A DNA stretch of 64,000 bases from Nectonema munidae (taxonomy: Eukaryota; Nematomorpha; Nectonematoida; Nectonematidae), in the NCBI GenBank assembly GCA_030549495.1, contig JAUIRK010000689.1:50414-114413 (forward strand). The letters are read 5' to 3'. The notes under the pieces were generated by a model. That model saw only the letters and a program-made list of their open reading frames with translations, was not told the origin of the DNA and searched no databases. Of this stretch, positions 1 to 11,725 are shown in pieces; position 1 is the first letter of the stretch; each line of letters begins with the position of its first letter. The position numbers and the translations under genes were made by a program.

Positions 1-3000
1 TGAAAATTCACCTCCTTCTCAAATAAGTGCATCAGATCTGGAAGAAATTTACGCGTAAGAAAAATTAACATTATACAGTAGAGTGTAAATGTTTTCGACA
101 ACATCTAATATTTTTTTCTTTACAATCTTTTGATCGTTGAAATTTATTTATATTAAATTAATTCATTATAAATATCATCTTAAAATAATTTCTCTTTCAT
201 TAATAAAAATTTCTGATTATTTTATCTTTTTATTCAAAATTATTAATTGTATATTTTATTTATTAAAAATTCCGTGCAAAAGTTTTCGGCAATTTGTTAA
301 CTTTTCAGGTAAAAATTTTTTTTTCAAATTTTGATATAAATTTTTATCATTGTTTTTTTCTAAAATTAATTTCTTTAAATGAGAATTGAGAAAAAAAGTT
401 GTACTTCTTTCAATAAACAAAAGTCAAAGAGCATTTCAAAATTAATTAATATATCTAGAAGTAATATTTCTCAAATTTTATCAAAATATAAAAGTACAGG
501 AACTGTAGCCAATAAACTCAAAAGGGGCCATCCTCAAAAATTATTGACAAGAGTTATCCAAAAATTAGTGAGAATGTCAAAGATTAATCCTAATTTTTCT
601 GCAAGACAATTAATGGAAGAGAATAATTTATCAAAACATATTTCAATTGATACAGTAAAAGGATTCCTTAGAAAAAATAACTTGAACGGGCATTTAGCAG
701 GTAAAAAATCAGCCTTGAATAAAGTTAAATTAAAAAAAGATTTGAGTAGTCAAAAGGAAAAATCATATGGGGCGTGTATGATTGGCATAATGTACTTTTT
801 AGTGATGAAACGAAGATTGAGTATGATTTTAATGCGCGGCAATGTGTTAGAAGGCCTAAAGGAAGGCGATTTGATAAACGTTATACCGTAAAAACGTTCG
901 AACACGAAGAAAAAGTTTGATGCTTTGGGTATTTATGAAAAGTGATGGTAGAAGAAAGTTGTTAAAATTGATGCAACACTCACTAGTATAAAATACAACG
1001 AATTAATTAAAACGAATCACTCGCCAATATAAATTGTATTGGTAATACATTTCAGCATGATGGCGCTCCTTGCCATACGTCTTCTTTGACTCAGCAACTT
1101 TTAAATAGAAATTCTGTCTATCTTTTAATAAACTGGCCACCTCAAAGCCCTGATCTTAATATAATTGAACAAATGAGGGTCGAGCCAAAAAGAAAAGTTC
1201 ATCTAAGGAACCCGAGAAGCCTTGAAGAGTTATGGGAATATCCAAAGCAGGAATGGGAATTGATTTCAGATGAATAATATAAAAAGAATCTATATAGCTC
1301 TCTTTCAAGAAGAATTGATACAATTATTTGGGCTAAAGGAAATCAGACAAATTATTGGAAAGAAGGTATAAATATTGTCAAAGTAAAAATTTTATATAAA
1401 AAAATAACTTTTGTATTTTGTACATTTTATTTTTTAATGAAAACAAATGGCCAAAAACGTTTGGACGGAATTTTTAATAGATAAAATATACAAATAATAT
1501 TTGAATAAATTAAAAAAGAAAATAATCAGAAATTTTTATCAATTAAAAAAGAATTATTTTAAGAATGTATTTATAGTGAATTAATTTAATATAATTAAAT
1601 TTCAAAGATCAAAAAATTCTAAAGAAAAAAATTAGCTGTGTCCAAAAACATTTGCACTTTCTGTATATTTTTTATTCCTTTTTTTTCATTATGTGGAAAG
1701 CCAAATATAGCGCTATCATATTTTTGTCATCTAATTTTTTTGCTTATTTGAAAGAAAAATTAACTGTAGTTGTTCGTAGTAGTTATTGTTTACATTTTTG
1801 AACTCTACGCTGATCGTATTTTGAGGAATAATCTCATATGATATTCTATTGATATTCCTGATGAGTAAAATTAACTTCTAATCAATATTTTAACTTTTTA
1901 AGCATATAGGAATATTGTTTCATAGATTATTCTATGAATCTGAGTAAAATTAATTTAAATTAGGAACAGAAAGAGCTATGCTAAGAAAGATGTGTGGAGT
2001 AAAAAGAGGAACGAAAGTTAATACTGGTCTCATGGATAAATTTGGCATAGATGTTGTTCAATTTGTAAGAAGAAATAGTTTGAGATGGTTTGGCCATTTT
2101 ATACCAAGAGACAATGATGAACCAATTGAACAAGCATGGAATTTTGAAATTAGTTGTAAGAGAACTAAAGGATGTCCAAATGTAGCTTGGAAGGAAAAGC
2201 AAATGAAAGAAATTCGAAGGCTTGGGATGGAAGAAGTGGAGACGAATTTTGTCAATTGGTGCGACAGTCAGAAACCCATTTCGAAAGAGAGAATTTAACT
2301 GACTTAAATAAATGATGAGATGTGATGATGATGATGATGATTTGATTTTAGCTCTCTTGAAGGAGTGGAAACTAAAGAAGAAGTTAGTTTATGTTGAAGA
2401 AGAAAAATCTTTGTCAGCCCCTGATGTAACACAGTTTTTCTGAGAGCCTCAATAGTCTTCAAGAGGTAGAGCTCAAACAAGGAATTTTAGAAACGTTTAT
2501 TCCCGCACAAGTGGACCATCCAATGAAGCGAAAAACTTGAAAGAAATTGAAAAAATCGTTGACTTGTTTTTCTCCCTTAGTTTTTCGTGTTTTTGAAATG
2601 ACACAAAAAAGGCGGATGAAAATTACAAGTAATCTAGTTGTTCTATTTCTATTTCTAAAATATGAAGGAATTTGTAAAGGGCTTAAGTAAATATATATTT
2701 GATCTAAAATGGCAGCTCCCAAGTGGCTGGAGTTAAAAATATGTTATGAGCGATTTGCTATATCGGATGTGTCTTAAATTAAATGTCTAGCCTATGTCTT
2801 AAAGGCATTGTATTATGGTTCCATATTGAATAAGGAGGGTGCACCCATTTTACGAGGAAAAACCACCTAAAAATAAATGATGATGATTACGATATTGGAT
2901 GTCTAATTTTTTTGGGGCGAGCAAAAGACTAAAGAATTGCAGCGAAAGTTCTTTTTGCTAAGGATAAGTTCCCTTTTTGCGCGCTGCAATCGAAGGAAGA

Positions 3001-4989
3001 ATGTTTTTTATTTATAACGATTTTTATCCGTTTTTTAATGACATTAGAAGTGGAAATGATCTAGACAAAATATCAGCTTTAGGTACATTCATAATAATTT
3101 TTTTCGAAAAATGCCATAAATTCTGGACCCCACTTGATGCAGTAACCATAGATGAACAGTTAATGAAGTTTTGTGGTGGGTGTTTGCGACCCTAAAAAAC
3201 CTGTACATTACGTAATCAAAGTTTACCATCTAAATGATTCTAGTACATTTTACGTTTTATTTCAAATTTTTAATATTTTTTTTTATATGCTTCATAAATA
3301 CTTTCTTCCAGTATATCCTACAAATCGCTTATCGGTAACTTGCTTATCTGTGCAACTACACCTCAAATATTGATTGACACTTTTCGACATAGATCGCTCA
3401 TCACCTTGAAAGTCCTGTCAAAAGATGCAGCATAAAATAATATATGTTTTAGTTGAGGGAAGCCTTAGATTAAAAGACAGAAAGGATTAAATAATCTTGC
3501 AGACTATTATATGATATATGCTTAAGTCTGTTCTAAAACTGCACTTCAACTTTTTTGTAGGTTCGTGATTCGATGCTGTATCTATTACATGGTAGTACCG
3601 TCTCTAGTTTCTACATCATGACATTGATATGCTGGTGTATGCGAACACCATTCCTTTTATAAAAGTGTGACCCCCTTTTCCAAATTTCGAATACTCTATC
3701 TTTTGGAACAGTATAAAAACTGGCTGGAATAAAGAAAAGGAAATGCTCGGAACTGTAGGATGGTTACCAGGCCCCTAGAGCGCTGCGTATCACTCGATAG
3801 GAACTCAAGCACGGTTGAATTAGGGAGCTATTCGCGTTTTGTGAAAAATATGAAGAGAAAAAATAGAAAGTATATCGGGATAATTTGCTTTCAGATGTAA
3901 GGATTCCAGCTTTGTGAATTGGAGAATTTCATTACCAATATTTGTATTTGAATCGAATATGTCTTTAATGAATTAAGAAAATAATAGGAGAAAATGGACA
4001 AGGTGTACTCTTGAGGTACACCAGAAGAAACTGTTGATTTAAATGACTTTAAATTTTTGATTGAAACTGTTGAATTCTACTAAATAAGTAGTGAATAAAA
4101 AAACTCAATGTTTCAGTTTCGAATCCATGAAAACTTCTAGAACCTAGATAATTCACAATCTGATAGTGTAATATTTTTTCATTAACTTTTGAAATTGAAC
4201 AAATTATCGATATTCGCAGAATAGCTTTTTATATCATGGCGATCACCTCTCCTGAATACTGGAACAACTTTAGTTTTTTTGAAAATTTTAGTTAAACACC
4301 ATTTAAAACCAACAAACAAGACACTGCAAATAGAATTTTTAATAAATCACTATTTTTTATAGCATTAAAGATATTTGTATTTTGAAGTGACATTATCAGT
4401 AGTATTTATATTTTTGCTCCAAGATAAAAATGGAAATTTGATTCAAAGCTTTGCTTTTTTTTTATATCTGTGCATTAAACATCATCATAATGTACGCGAA
4501 CAATTGTGGCTAGTCATGTAAGAAAATCTGCCCAATTGTCTTTCTTTTCGGTTTTATAAAATTTACAATAAGATTAGCCTTAAAAAATATATGTAATTAT
4601 ATTTAGAAAAAATATGAAGATATAAAAAAATAAAACGTATAGTATTCAATAATTTACTTCTCTCACGCTGTATACCCTTTTCTCTTTCATTAAATTGAGA
4701 TTTATATCCATCTTTCCAGAATTTATAATATTTGTGATATTATTGTATTTCCTGGGAATTTGTTCTCTCGATGAGAAGATCCTATATATAGAAGCAGTTA
4801 CGTTTACTTTTTTGTTGCAGGAATGAAACATTCATCTCTCTAAGCATACTCAATCAATTACCAAAGGAATGTCCTAAAGCGCGAACAAAAATCTGGGTTA
4901 AAAGTGTTACTAGCATCCTTGAAAATCTTGATGGCGAAGACATTGCTGAATGTTCAGTGGAAGATCCCGGCTCTTCTTTTGCCTCTTAA
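1..4989 (+). CDS. 3' end of an unrecognised host gene (two exons, 5' partial)
   Basis: Positions 1-53 read openly (ending SASDLEEIYA) up to a good donor, GTAAGA at 54. The next supported exon starts at 4821 after a pyrimidine-rich acceptor (TTTTTTGTTGCAG) and reads NETFISLSILNQLPKECPK and onward, through KIWVKSVTSILENLDGEDI, to a stop at 4987-4989. Exon one ends after two bases of a codon and exon two supplies the missing base, so the join is in phase. This gives about 73 C-terminal residues. The tail is acidic and soluble, with no membrane segment or motif that I recognise, so no function is offered. The intron (54-4820) holds a Tc1 element, a LINE tail, a piggyBac fragment and a LINE fragment. 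The exon pairing is inferred from splice signals and phase only; an unseen exon between them is possible. Confidence 0.5.
76..1663 (+). mobile_element. Tc1/mariner transposon, decayed
   Basis: The inverted ends match: left CAGTAGAGTGTAAATG at 76 and, read from the other strand at 1663, CAGAAAGTGCAAATG. Both are followed by a TTTTcGaCA / TTTTTGGACA block and flanked by TA, the target of Tc1/mariner elements. The length of about 1.59 kb is normal for a Tc1 element. It carries one broken transposase and lies in the intron of the first host gene. Confidence 0.85.
379..1277 (+). pseudogene. Tc1 transposase, frameshifted
   Basis: The first 170-codon frame (379-891) holds the paired helix-turn-helix DNA-binding part (SISKLINISRSNISQILSKY, then a GRPRK-like GHPQK hook and the second HTH). 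The DDE catalytic part follows in other frames: FSDE near 800, QHDGAPCH near 1056, and SPDLNIIE near 1150, the expected order D, D, E with about 34 residues between the last two. At least two frame changes and several stops separate these parts, so no active enzyme is made. The C-terminal frame (1086-1277) retains the usual NPRSLEELW block. Confidence 0.85.
1978..2345 (+). mobile_element. LINE 3' end (RTE-like), 5' truncated
   Basis: The 106-codon frame at 1978-2298 contains LRWFGHFIPRDNDEP followed by the GCPNVAWKE block. This is the typical C-terminal tail of endonuclease/reverse-transcriptase LINEs (compare the family pattern LRWLGHVxRxDD and GRPxxxWxE). Just after the stop comes a (GAT)n run at 2315-2343, as expected for the short microsatellite tails of RTE-type elements. 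Upstream reverse transcriptase is absent, so this is a 5'-truncated insertion. Confidence 0.65.
2880..3290 (+). pseudogene. piggyBac transposase fragment
   Basis: The frame at 2977-3195 reads through KISALGTF, KCHKFWTPLDAVTIDEQLMK and then, one frame over, PKKPVHYVIKV. This is the central piggyBac block that precedes the first catalytic aspartate (family pattern TPGxxxTVDEQLxxFRGRCPFRxYxPxKPxKYGIK). Weak piggyBac-like text may extend upstream to about 2450. The rest of the transposase and both TTAA-flanked ends were not found. It lies in the intron of the first host gene. Confidence 0.7.
3840..4115 (-). mobile_element. LINE reverse transcriptase fragment
   Basis: On the minus strand, near 4060-4030, the text SSGVPQ followed by a hydrophobic stretch matches the conserved reverse transcriptase block SGVPQGSVLGPLLF. 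The surrounding sequence is decayed and no endonuclease or tail can be recognised. Confidence 0.5.
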
Positions 4990-4993
4990 TAAA
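4988..4993 (+). promoter_or_regulatory. polyadenylation signal AATAAA overlapping the stop codon
   Basis: The stop codon TAA of the terminal exon runs directly into TAA, so AATAAA begins on the second base of the stop. If it is the signal used, the 3' UTR would be only some tens of bases long. No other AATAAA is obvious in the next few hundred bases. Confidence 0.35.
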
Positions 4994-5875
4994 TTACTCT
5001 ACACGTCAATACATTCAACGATATAAATTTAAATATACTACTTTAAGACAAATCCCCAAATAACATTTCTTCAATTGTATTTTTTCTTTCTAATGGCTAT
5101 ATCGCTTCTATTTGATAAGCTATAATAAGCAGAATCGTAAAGCATAAAGGTTTCACCTAAAATTTTATCGAACTACAGTCAAACGTGTGTTACGAGATCA
5201 AAATTGATTTTTGCGAACGAGTGATCGCTTAATTGAAGTGGATTGAGCTGAAAAAAGATTACGGTAGTATCATTTACTATGTTCATATTAGAATTTTGGA
5301 CAGTACAGTTTACCAATTAAGTTAGTAAGTGATACAACCTACATTTTCAGTGTTACTATTTCTCCATTTGAATTTAAAACATCTGTGTATGACAACGTTT
5401 CATTATCCATCCTTCCATCTGCTCCAATGAATATCGAACTTTTCAAATCTGCTTCATGCTTTTTCCAGTTTTTCATTTTATCCTTCTTTTTTCCCTGTCT
5501 TTTTTTGATTTATCAATTAAAATTTGATTAACGATATTAGTGCTGGGCTAAAATTGTTCGCTCTAGTACTGGGCTGGCGTAAAGTGACCCCCCTTCTTTT
5601 TCTCAGATATTAATAAGCTTTTATAAATATCAAACCTGTCAAAAAATTGATTTATATTGGACAACTCATGTCGGAATTAAAATTTTTATTGAACTAATTA
5701 CAAAAAAAATTTTATGCATATATACCATTTTCAAGTATACCCTTTTTATGGTGATGCTTATTTTTTTTTATCAAAATCAATTAAATGTGTCAAAAAATAG
5801 ATTAAACCAGTAAATCATTATCAAATATATAGACTTCAAAATAAATTCCTCAGCATTATTTCTTCTATACTTTAT
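4994..5875. other. A+T-rich spacer after the first gene
   Basis: No gene is seen. A short direct duplication of a TAGTGCTGGGCT-like word occurs at about 5540 and 5567, followed by a GGGCTGGCG / GACCCCCC end-like sequence at 5570-5592. This may mark the far end of the dispersed repeat that begins at 5876. Confidence 0.4.
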
Positions 5876-6830
5876 ACAGTATGTAATTTTGCTATTCATT
5901 CTATCATGTTCCTTTCTTGGTAGCTCTTTTTTAATTAAAAATTTATTTTGTGCAATCTGTGTTCGAAAATTTTTTCTAAGAATTTATTTTGAAAAGATTA
6001 TTCCCACTCTCAAAGCATTCTGATTAAAGAATTCAAAAGTTTTTTTCTGATCAAATCATTCGTGATGTCTATTATTCAATTACAAAAAGATTTCCACCTC
6101 TCGCTTTCACGCAAAAGGAAAAATATGGACATATTCAATTTAAATTTAAAATTATCTTGATAGTGACTAAATCTCCACATATTGGCATCTGAGACAGTTT
6201 TGATAACTCTGACCTATTCAAATTTTCAGATTTCCTACCCATCTTAGCGAATTCATAATTGTATTCTTAGCTGATAAGCTATAGATTTAAAATTTTTCAT
6301 TTCCAAAAGAAGAACTTCTTTTTCTTTGAAGCACACAATATTAGATCATTACACCACTTCCTAGTTCATTGGAACATGGTAGATCTTTCATTTAGTCAAC
6401 TTCTTTTTTTTTAATTATTTCTTTTTATCACATGTTCTCTTTTCAATTAATTTTCAGGTTGCTTCCTTCTCTCATACTTCAAAAGAATTTTATTTTTTTA
6501 ACAATTATTTCATTACCATGATTGAAGAAAACATATTCCAAAATATATAAAAAAAATTATTACTATAAAATATATAACAATTTTTGTAAACAATTTTATA
6601 GAATTGATTTTTAGGCATACATTACTAATTTAATTGACACTTCCAGATATTTTTTAATCGTGTTAGCCAAACATGGAGTAGAGAAATAAAATAAGCATAG
6701 TCTATTTAGTATAAAAACAGATATTTTATTTGAAATTTTGAAAAAAAAATTTGAGACAGTTTTTAGACGTAAACCGCGAATCTGATTGAAGCTTTTAGAT
6801 ATTTTGAAACCCTATAAATGCCAAAACTGA
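5876..6830 (-). repeat. Dispersed repeat, copy 1 (inverted to 40797-41861)
   Basis: The reverse complement of this block aligns along nearly its whole length with 40797-41861. Landmarks in both copies: CTTCAATCAGATT near the start, GAGAACATGTGAT, CTAAGATGGGTAGGAAATCT, CAGATGCCAATATGTG and GAGCTACCAAGAAAGGA. It carries one full and one partial copy of a ~150-bp unit that is amplified into an array at the other locus. No protein is coded. Family unknown; a Helentron/DINE-like non-autonomous element is one possibility because these carry internal ~150-bp tandem units, but ends were not identified. Confidence 0.8.
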
Positions 6831-9800
6831 GGGAAAATTTCAAATCAAGCAAAGGAGCAAGACAATTTTTGAAGAGACGAAAAATATCTCCTCGGATGGC
6901 CTCAATGTCACACGTAGGTGTCTTCAAAAAACTGTAAGAATCTGGTGAAAAGTTTATATCCCTGAGATCAGAATCTTTTTCTTCCGAACTATCATTAATG
7001 AAATGTCAGAAGTATAAACAAATGAAGTGATCTTTTTCTTTGTTTCTTGATACAACTTTACTTTGATAAAATTCTTCTGGTCTATATTTTTTGAAGTATT
7101 ATACCTCGCTTTTCCCATTCTCTTTTCTTCCTTCTGTCATCCTTTTGAGACAATGTCTTCATATAGCTTGTGTTTTTCAGCTACAACATTTTTATTTGTC
7201 GTCTTTTCAGCTGATTTATACTCTCTTTTTAATTTTTTTTGTGTTTACTTTATCCATCTCTAACGTAAATACTTTCTTCATCTTAAACATTCATTCCACA
7301 ACCAGATTTCCTTAGCAGATTTGCATTTCATCATGCTTCTCTAACAATTCCTCTCCACGTTTTCTCAAACCTTCTGTCACTATTTCTAACTCATATTTCC
7401 CTTCTGAGATTCTTTCCTCTGCATAAATGGCCGTTTAAATCGCAATTTTGTTTCTGCTTTTGCAGTGTTCCACTTTGTCTTTACTACTCCAGTTGTGAAA
7501 TGTTTAATTATTCTCGTTTTCAAAGTATACTTACAAAGCACCAACAGTTTGCTTTCGTTGACCACTTTCAAGTATTTTACTCATTACAAAGTGAAATAAA
7601 TTTTTCCATGCTTGTTTCACACACCTATGCCTCCCTTACAATGGTAGCTTTTCTTTCAGAATTTTTACTTCTTACGTGGCCATTAAAGTTCTATCCAAAT
7701 CCATAAATTTTCACCATTTGCAAAAGTCGTCAGATTATCTTTCCACAATATGGTTTTTCATATATAAAACTATAACTAAAATAAAAGAAAAGATAAAAAA
7801 ACAAAATTAAACAATCACGAAATAAAATTGAAGTTTTCTTATACTACCCTGAAAACAAAATATGCCTGTAGATTTCTTTTTACGGGTCTACATCTCTAGA
7901 ATCCACTTAAAGAAATCAAAATCTCTCTTTGCTGGCCTGGTGTCAGAAGGTGAGCTCACTTTGTAAAAATCACTAATTTTCCTTATTCGAATCAAGGTGT
8001 GAAAAAAGTTTGTATAAAATATCAAACTGAAGCCACAGTCCTATCGTTCATATCTTTAACACATAATAAAAGCCAATCAAGCGTGAGATAGGTTATAAAT
8101 AGACTTTAAAGTCCCTCTCGAATGCAACACTAGACAAAAGAACGTTTAGATAGTGGTCGATTCTAGTACTCTCGTTACCCTTTTGCGACTCTTTAGTGAG
8201 AAAGGAAAAGTAGTTCCTTTGTTTTTAGGAGTAACAGGACCCGAGATGGAAAATTTCTTTATTAAAACTTTTTGGCAGGAGGCTTACTGTCTCCGCACAA
8301 AACGAATAAGCTAACTTTTTTCCGCTATATAAGAAAAGAACTCTTTCTGAAATGATTTAGAGTCTCCATTAGAAACTAAGAGTCAGAATCGACAGCTCCA
8401 CCATTCCTATTGGCGACATTGAAGTCATGATGTTCTGTCGCTAGACATAAATACTGCTACGGTATTCGCGAGCCATTCAGCTGTGCCAATGAAGATTTTT
8501 TCCATCAGCTGCCTGATAATCGACTTGGTGTTGGCTTTAAAAATCCTAATTGCCATGGAGTAGCATCTGGAAATAAAAAATAAAACTTCTGTCTGTGGAC
8601 TAAAATAAAAGAATGGAACTCTTCTTAAGACCGATTTCCAGGCAGGCCTCCATGCAGATGCATCAATATGTCTTTCTTCTAAAACTAAGTACAGATGGGA
8701 AAAGCTCTTGTAAGTCTGTGGTACTGTTTTAAGATAGTAATTAACAAATCTAAGACACTTTTCAATAAGTTTAATGTTGTTGGTGCCAAGTGAATAATCA
8801 AAAGGTTAATTCTCATTTTCTCTTATGTTTTTACTGATTAGTCCAATTCAAGATTAACAATGAATCCTAGGTAATCATGTTTCGTAGTTGCTTTAGTTGT
8901 TGACTTTTAGAAGTTAAATAGGACACCACTTTCTCTTAGAAATGCTTGGAATTCTTTGCGTGTATTGTTCATGCAGCTTTTTGATTCCATAAAAGGTATC
9001 TTTGATATCCGTTTTAGAACAGTACCTAAATTATCAAGGGATGCAATATTGGGAGTGTCGAAAAGTTCTTTTGAGAAACTGAAATTTGCAAAAACTAGCA
9101 AACTCGCTTTGGGAAACCGTTCTACTGAAAGCTTTTGTATTCATGACAGTCTTTAAATATCATCGCAATTCATTACCTAATTTCCTCTTACAACCAGGAT
9201 GTGTGCTTCTCTTTGCGCTTGAACATTAACTGAACTTCCATCCAACGGAATTTGTCTTTACTTACCCACATAAAGAATCAACTTTAATTTGTAATAGAGA
9301 CACTAGAAAAAAGATACATTTTTCTTTAAAAATTTAATTCATATCAAAAGATGACTTACCTGAATAATATTTCAAAATATGTTGTGAAAGAATACTTGTA
9401 GGTTGAAACTTGTGACAGTTAAATTTCAGATGAAGTATAAAGAAATATACAGAAAATGGCAAGACTAATGGACCAATTTTAACTGATCAATGCAAAATAT
9501 ATACAAATAGGTAATATTTTGTGTTTCAAACAAAGCACTACTCTAGAGGTTCCAAACAATAAATTACTTTTGACAGCTTTCCTCATCTCTTCCTCTCTGC
9601 CTGCCTCTCTCACTTATGTGAGATTAGATATAAACTTTTTTTAGATGTCAAATGTGCTTTATATGTCTTCTATTTTTTGTGTTTTTCAATTGAGAATCTC
9701 CTATAACCCAAATTGTTATGAAAATCTTAGCATCATATTGATTGCAACATTTAAGTTAGTTCAAAAAATGCCATCTGGGGCGAACGGCCCCCTCCTAGCT

Positions 9801-11640
9801 ACGCCATTGGGAAGAAGACAACATATGTTATAAATCAAAAGATCTTCGTTTTGAATAGAAATCTCGCTTTGAATTTGCAGTTAACAGAAAGCTCATAAAT
9901 AACATTTTAGCTATTATAAGATAAAACATAATTCTAAAAAGTAATTTCTGTATTTTCTTTTCAAATTTTACTTATATCAAGTCTAAACCTTCTTCAACAA
10001 ACTTCACTTTACGAAGTCCTACTCTAACAAACAAATCTTTAACTGAATGGAGCTTTAATTTTTTTAAGATGATCAACTCTAGCGTTTCGCTGGACCAAGT
10101 TAGGCTCAAAATCCTCATAACGGAATAGGCTGCTGTATATATATATATATTATATTTATTTTTGTTGCGACCGATGTCGTTTCTTAGTAAAAAGCAAAAA
10201 AAATATGCAAAAGAAATTTTGAAAAAAAAATCGCAACTATCTATTTGTGAAAATTCATACACGCAAACGTTTATTTATCATAACTATATATATTTTTAGG
10301 GCATACAATTTTATCAAATTATTTGCAATATTTCTTCTCTGAGGAATTGGGTGCTTTATCATAATGATGCATTTGCATTCAATTTTATCTGAAAATAGTG
10401 TTCATTTAAAAACTCATTTAACCTTGAATACGAAAAAAATATTACATTACTTACATCTCATTTACTCCAAGACTTAAACAAATTATTATCTATCTATCTA
10501 TTATAACTGCATTAATTATTTCATTAATAGATAAAGCACAACATTAACTTTTATAACGTCTAAAACTTAAATATTTATCGCCACAATCATTTTAAGATAT
10601 ACCAACACCACACCCAAATAAAAAAAGTTTCAAACTCTATCCTGATATTTCTAGTCCTAATTTTCACAAACATTTGGTGCATTCTTATATATCCAAAATT
10701 ATTGGTAAGCAATCATAAATATTTACTGTATTCTATTAAATTTCATTTTTTCGAACATCGAATTAAAAGCCTCACATGGCAGAATCTTCAGATTTTGTAT
10801 TCATATTATTTCCCATTTTTGAGAATAAAGAATATATGAAGGGGAGCAGATGGGCCAAATTAGTGACAGATTTAAATCTACTGACGATTAATTGGGCCAA
10901 AGGAAAGGTGATGTTGGGTGTATTTATTCAAGGCGCACGAATGCTACGAACAACGAAGATTTCATTCTGGAATCGAACACAAGATTTCGCGGTATCGAAA
11001 CAAGACATCTAGCGGAAGTAACGTAACCTAATAAAAACTTAACTCTAATAAAATCAATGAATCCAAAACAAATGGCAGACAAATATTTTGAATACGGAAA
11101 TCAATGAAAAGTTATTTATTTATTCGTGACGATAATGATAAACACTTAACGATTTATTATGTTCGGCTGGAAATAGTCATACACAGAGTTTTCAAAAGAT
11201 TGCAATTCCAAATTTATAAAAAGCAATCACATATTGTTTAGAATTGATTGACACAAGAAAATAATTCATTCTTAGGAAATCTCTTTTCGACTGAGAGACA
11301 AAGTGCAGTGCTTGTTTACTGCCACAATGAATTCTTGCAAGTGGGCAAAACTCCACATTCTTGATTTTGCCTTTCTTTACTTAACCTCTTTTCTTAGATT
11401 TGATTTCAAAAGAGAAAGAGCCCAAATGATAAAATTCCCATGTTGAACACTTTTCAAATAAGTTTTCGGAATAAAACATTACAGCATGAATACGTTACAA
11501 TTCAAGAACAACTTGCTGAGTTTATAAGTGGATGTCCTATGAAGATTTATATCATTTTTAAACCCGGTTACTATGGAGTAAAATATATCCTTGTAATGCT
11601 TCGAAATCTTTCTTTTTAGAGATCTGAAATATATGGAAAT
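6831..11640. other. Gene-poor A+T-rich stretch
   Basis: No supported gene in about 4.8 kb. A less A+T-rich patch at roughly 7880-8720 and a weak one at 10840-11010 have no recognisable protein in any frame and may be old repeats. A transposon-end-like sequence sits at 9775-9809. Confidence 0.5.
9775..9809 (-). mobile_element. DNA transposon terminus (CAATGGCGTAGCTAGG type)
   Basis: On the minus strand the block starts CAATGGCGTAGCTAGGAG and continues with a G-run. This resembles a terminal motif (CAGTGGCGTAGCYAGG) shared by many decayed animal DNA transposons. The opposite end was not found. Confidence 0.4.
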
Positions 11641-11644
11641 TAAT

Positions 11645-11725
11645 GGGTTATCTCAGTGGTAGTAATGATTGACAGGTTTTTCATGTCTCACGAACTTTGT
11701 GTCTGGGCTCAACCAAGGGATATGA
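11645..11725 (+). mobile_element. tRNA-like SINE head (candidate)
   Basis: The sequence TATCTCAGTGGTAG at about 11649 resembles an RNA polymerase III A box, and GGGCTCAACC about 55 bases later resembles a degenerate B box. Spacing fits a tRNA-derived promoter. The intervening sequence does not fold as an intact tRNA, so a SINE head or tRNA pseudogene is more likely than a tRNA gene. Confidence 0.35.

Noticed and set aside
7063-7706. Overlapping hydrophobic short frames on both strands
   Set aside because: They are T-rich, mutually overlapping and without splice signals or domains; expected by chance in this composition.
8140-8600. Possible coding text on the minus strand
   Set aside because: Short open runs in several frames without a recognised family; could be an old repeat but cannot be supported.
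10776-11012. 78-codon frame in a slightly less A+T-rich patch
   Set aside because: No domain, no matching copy elsewhere in the window, and no flanking duplication.
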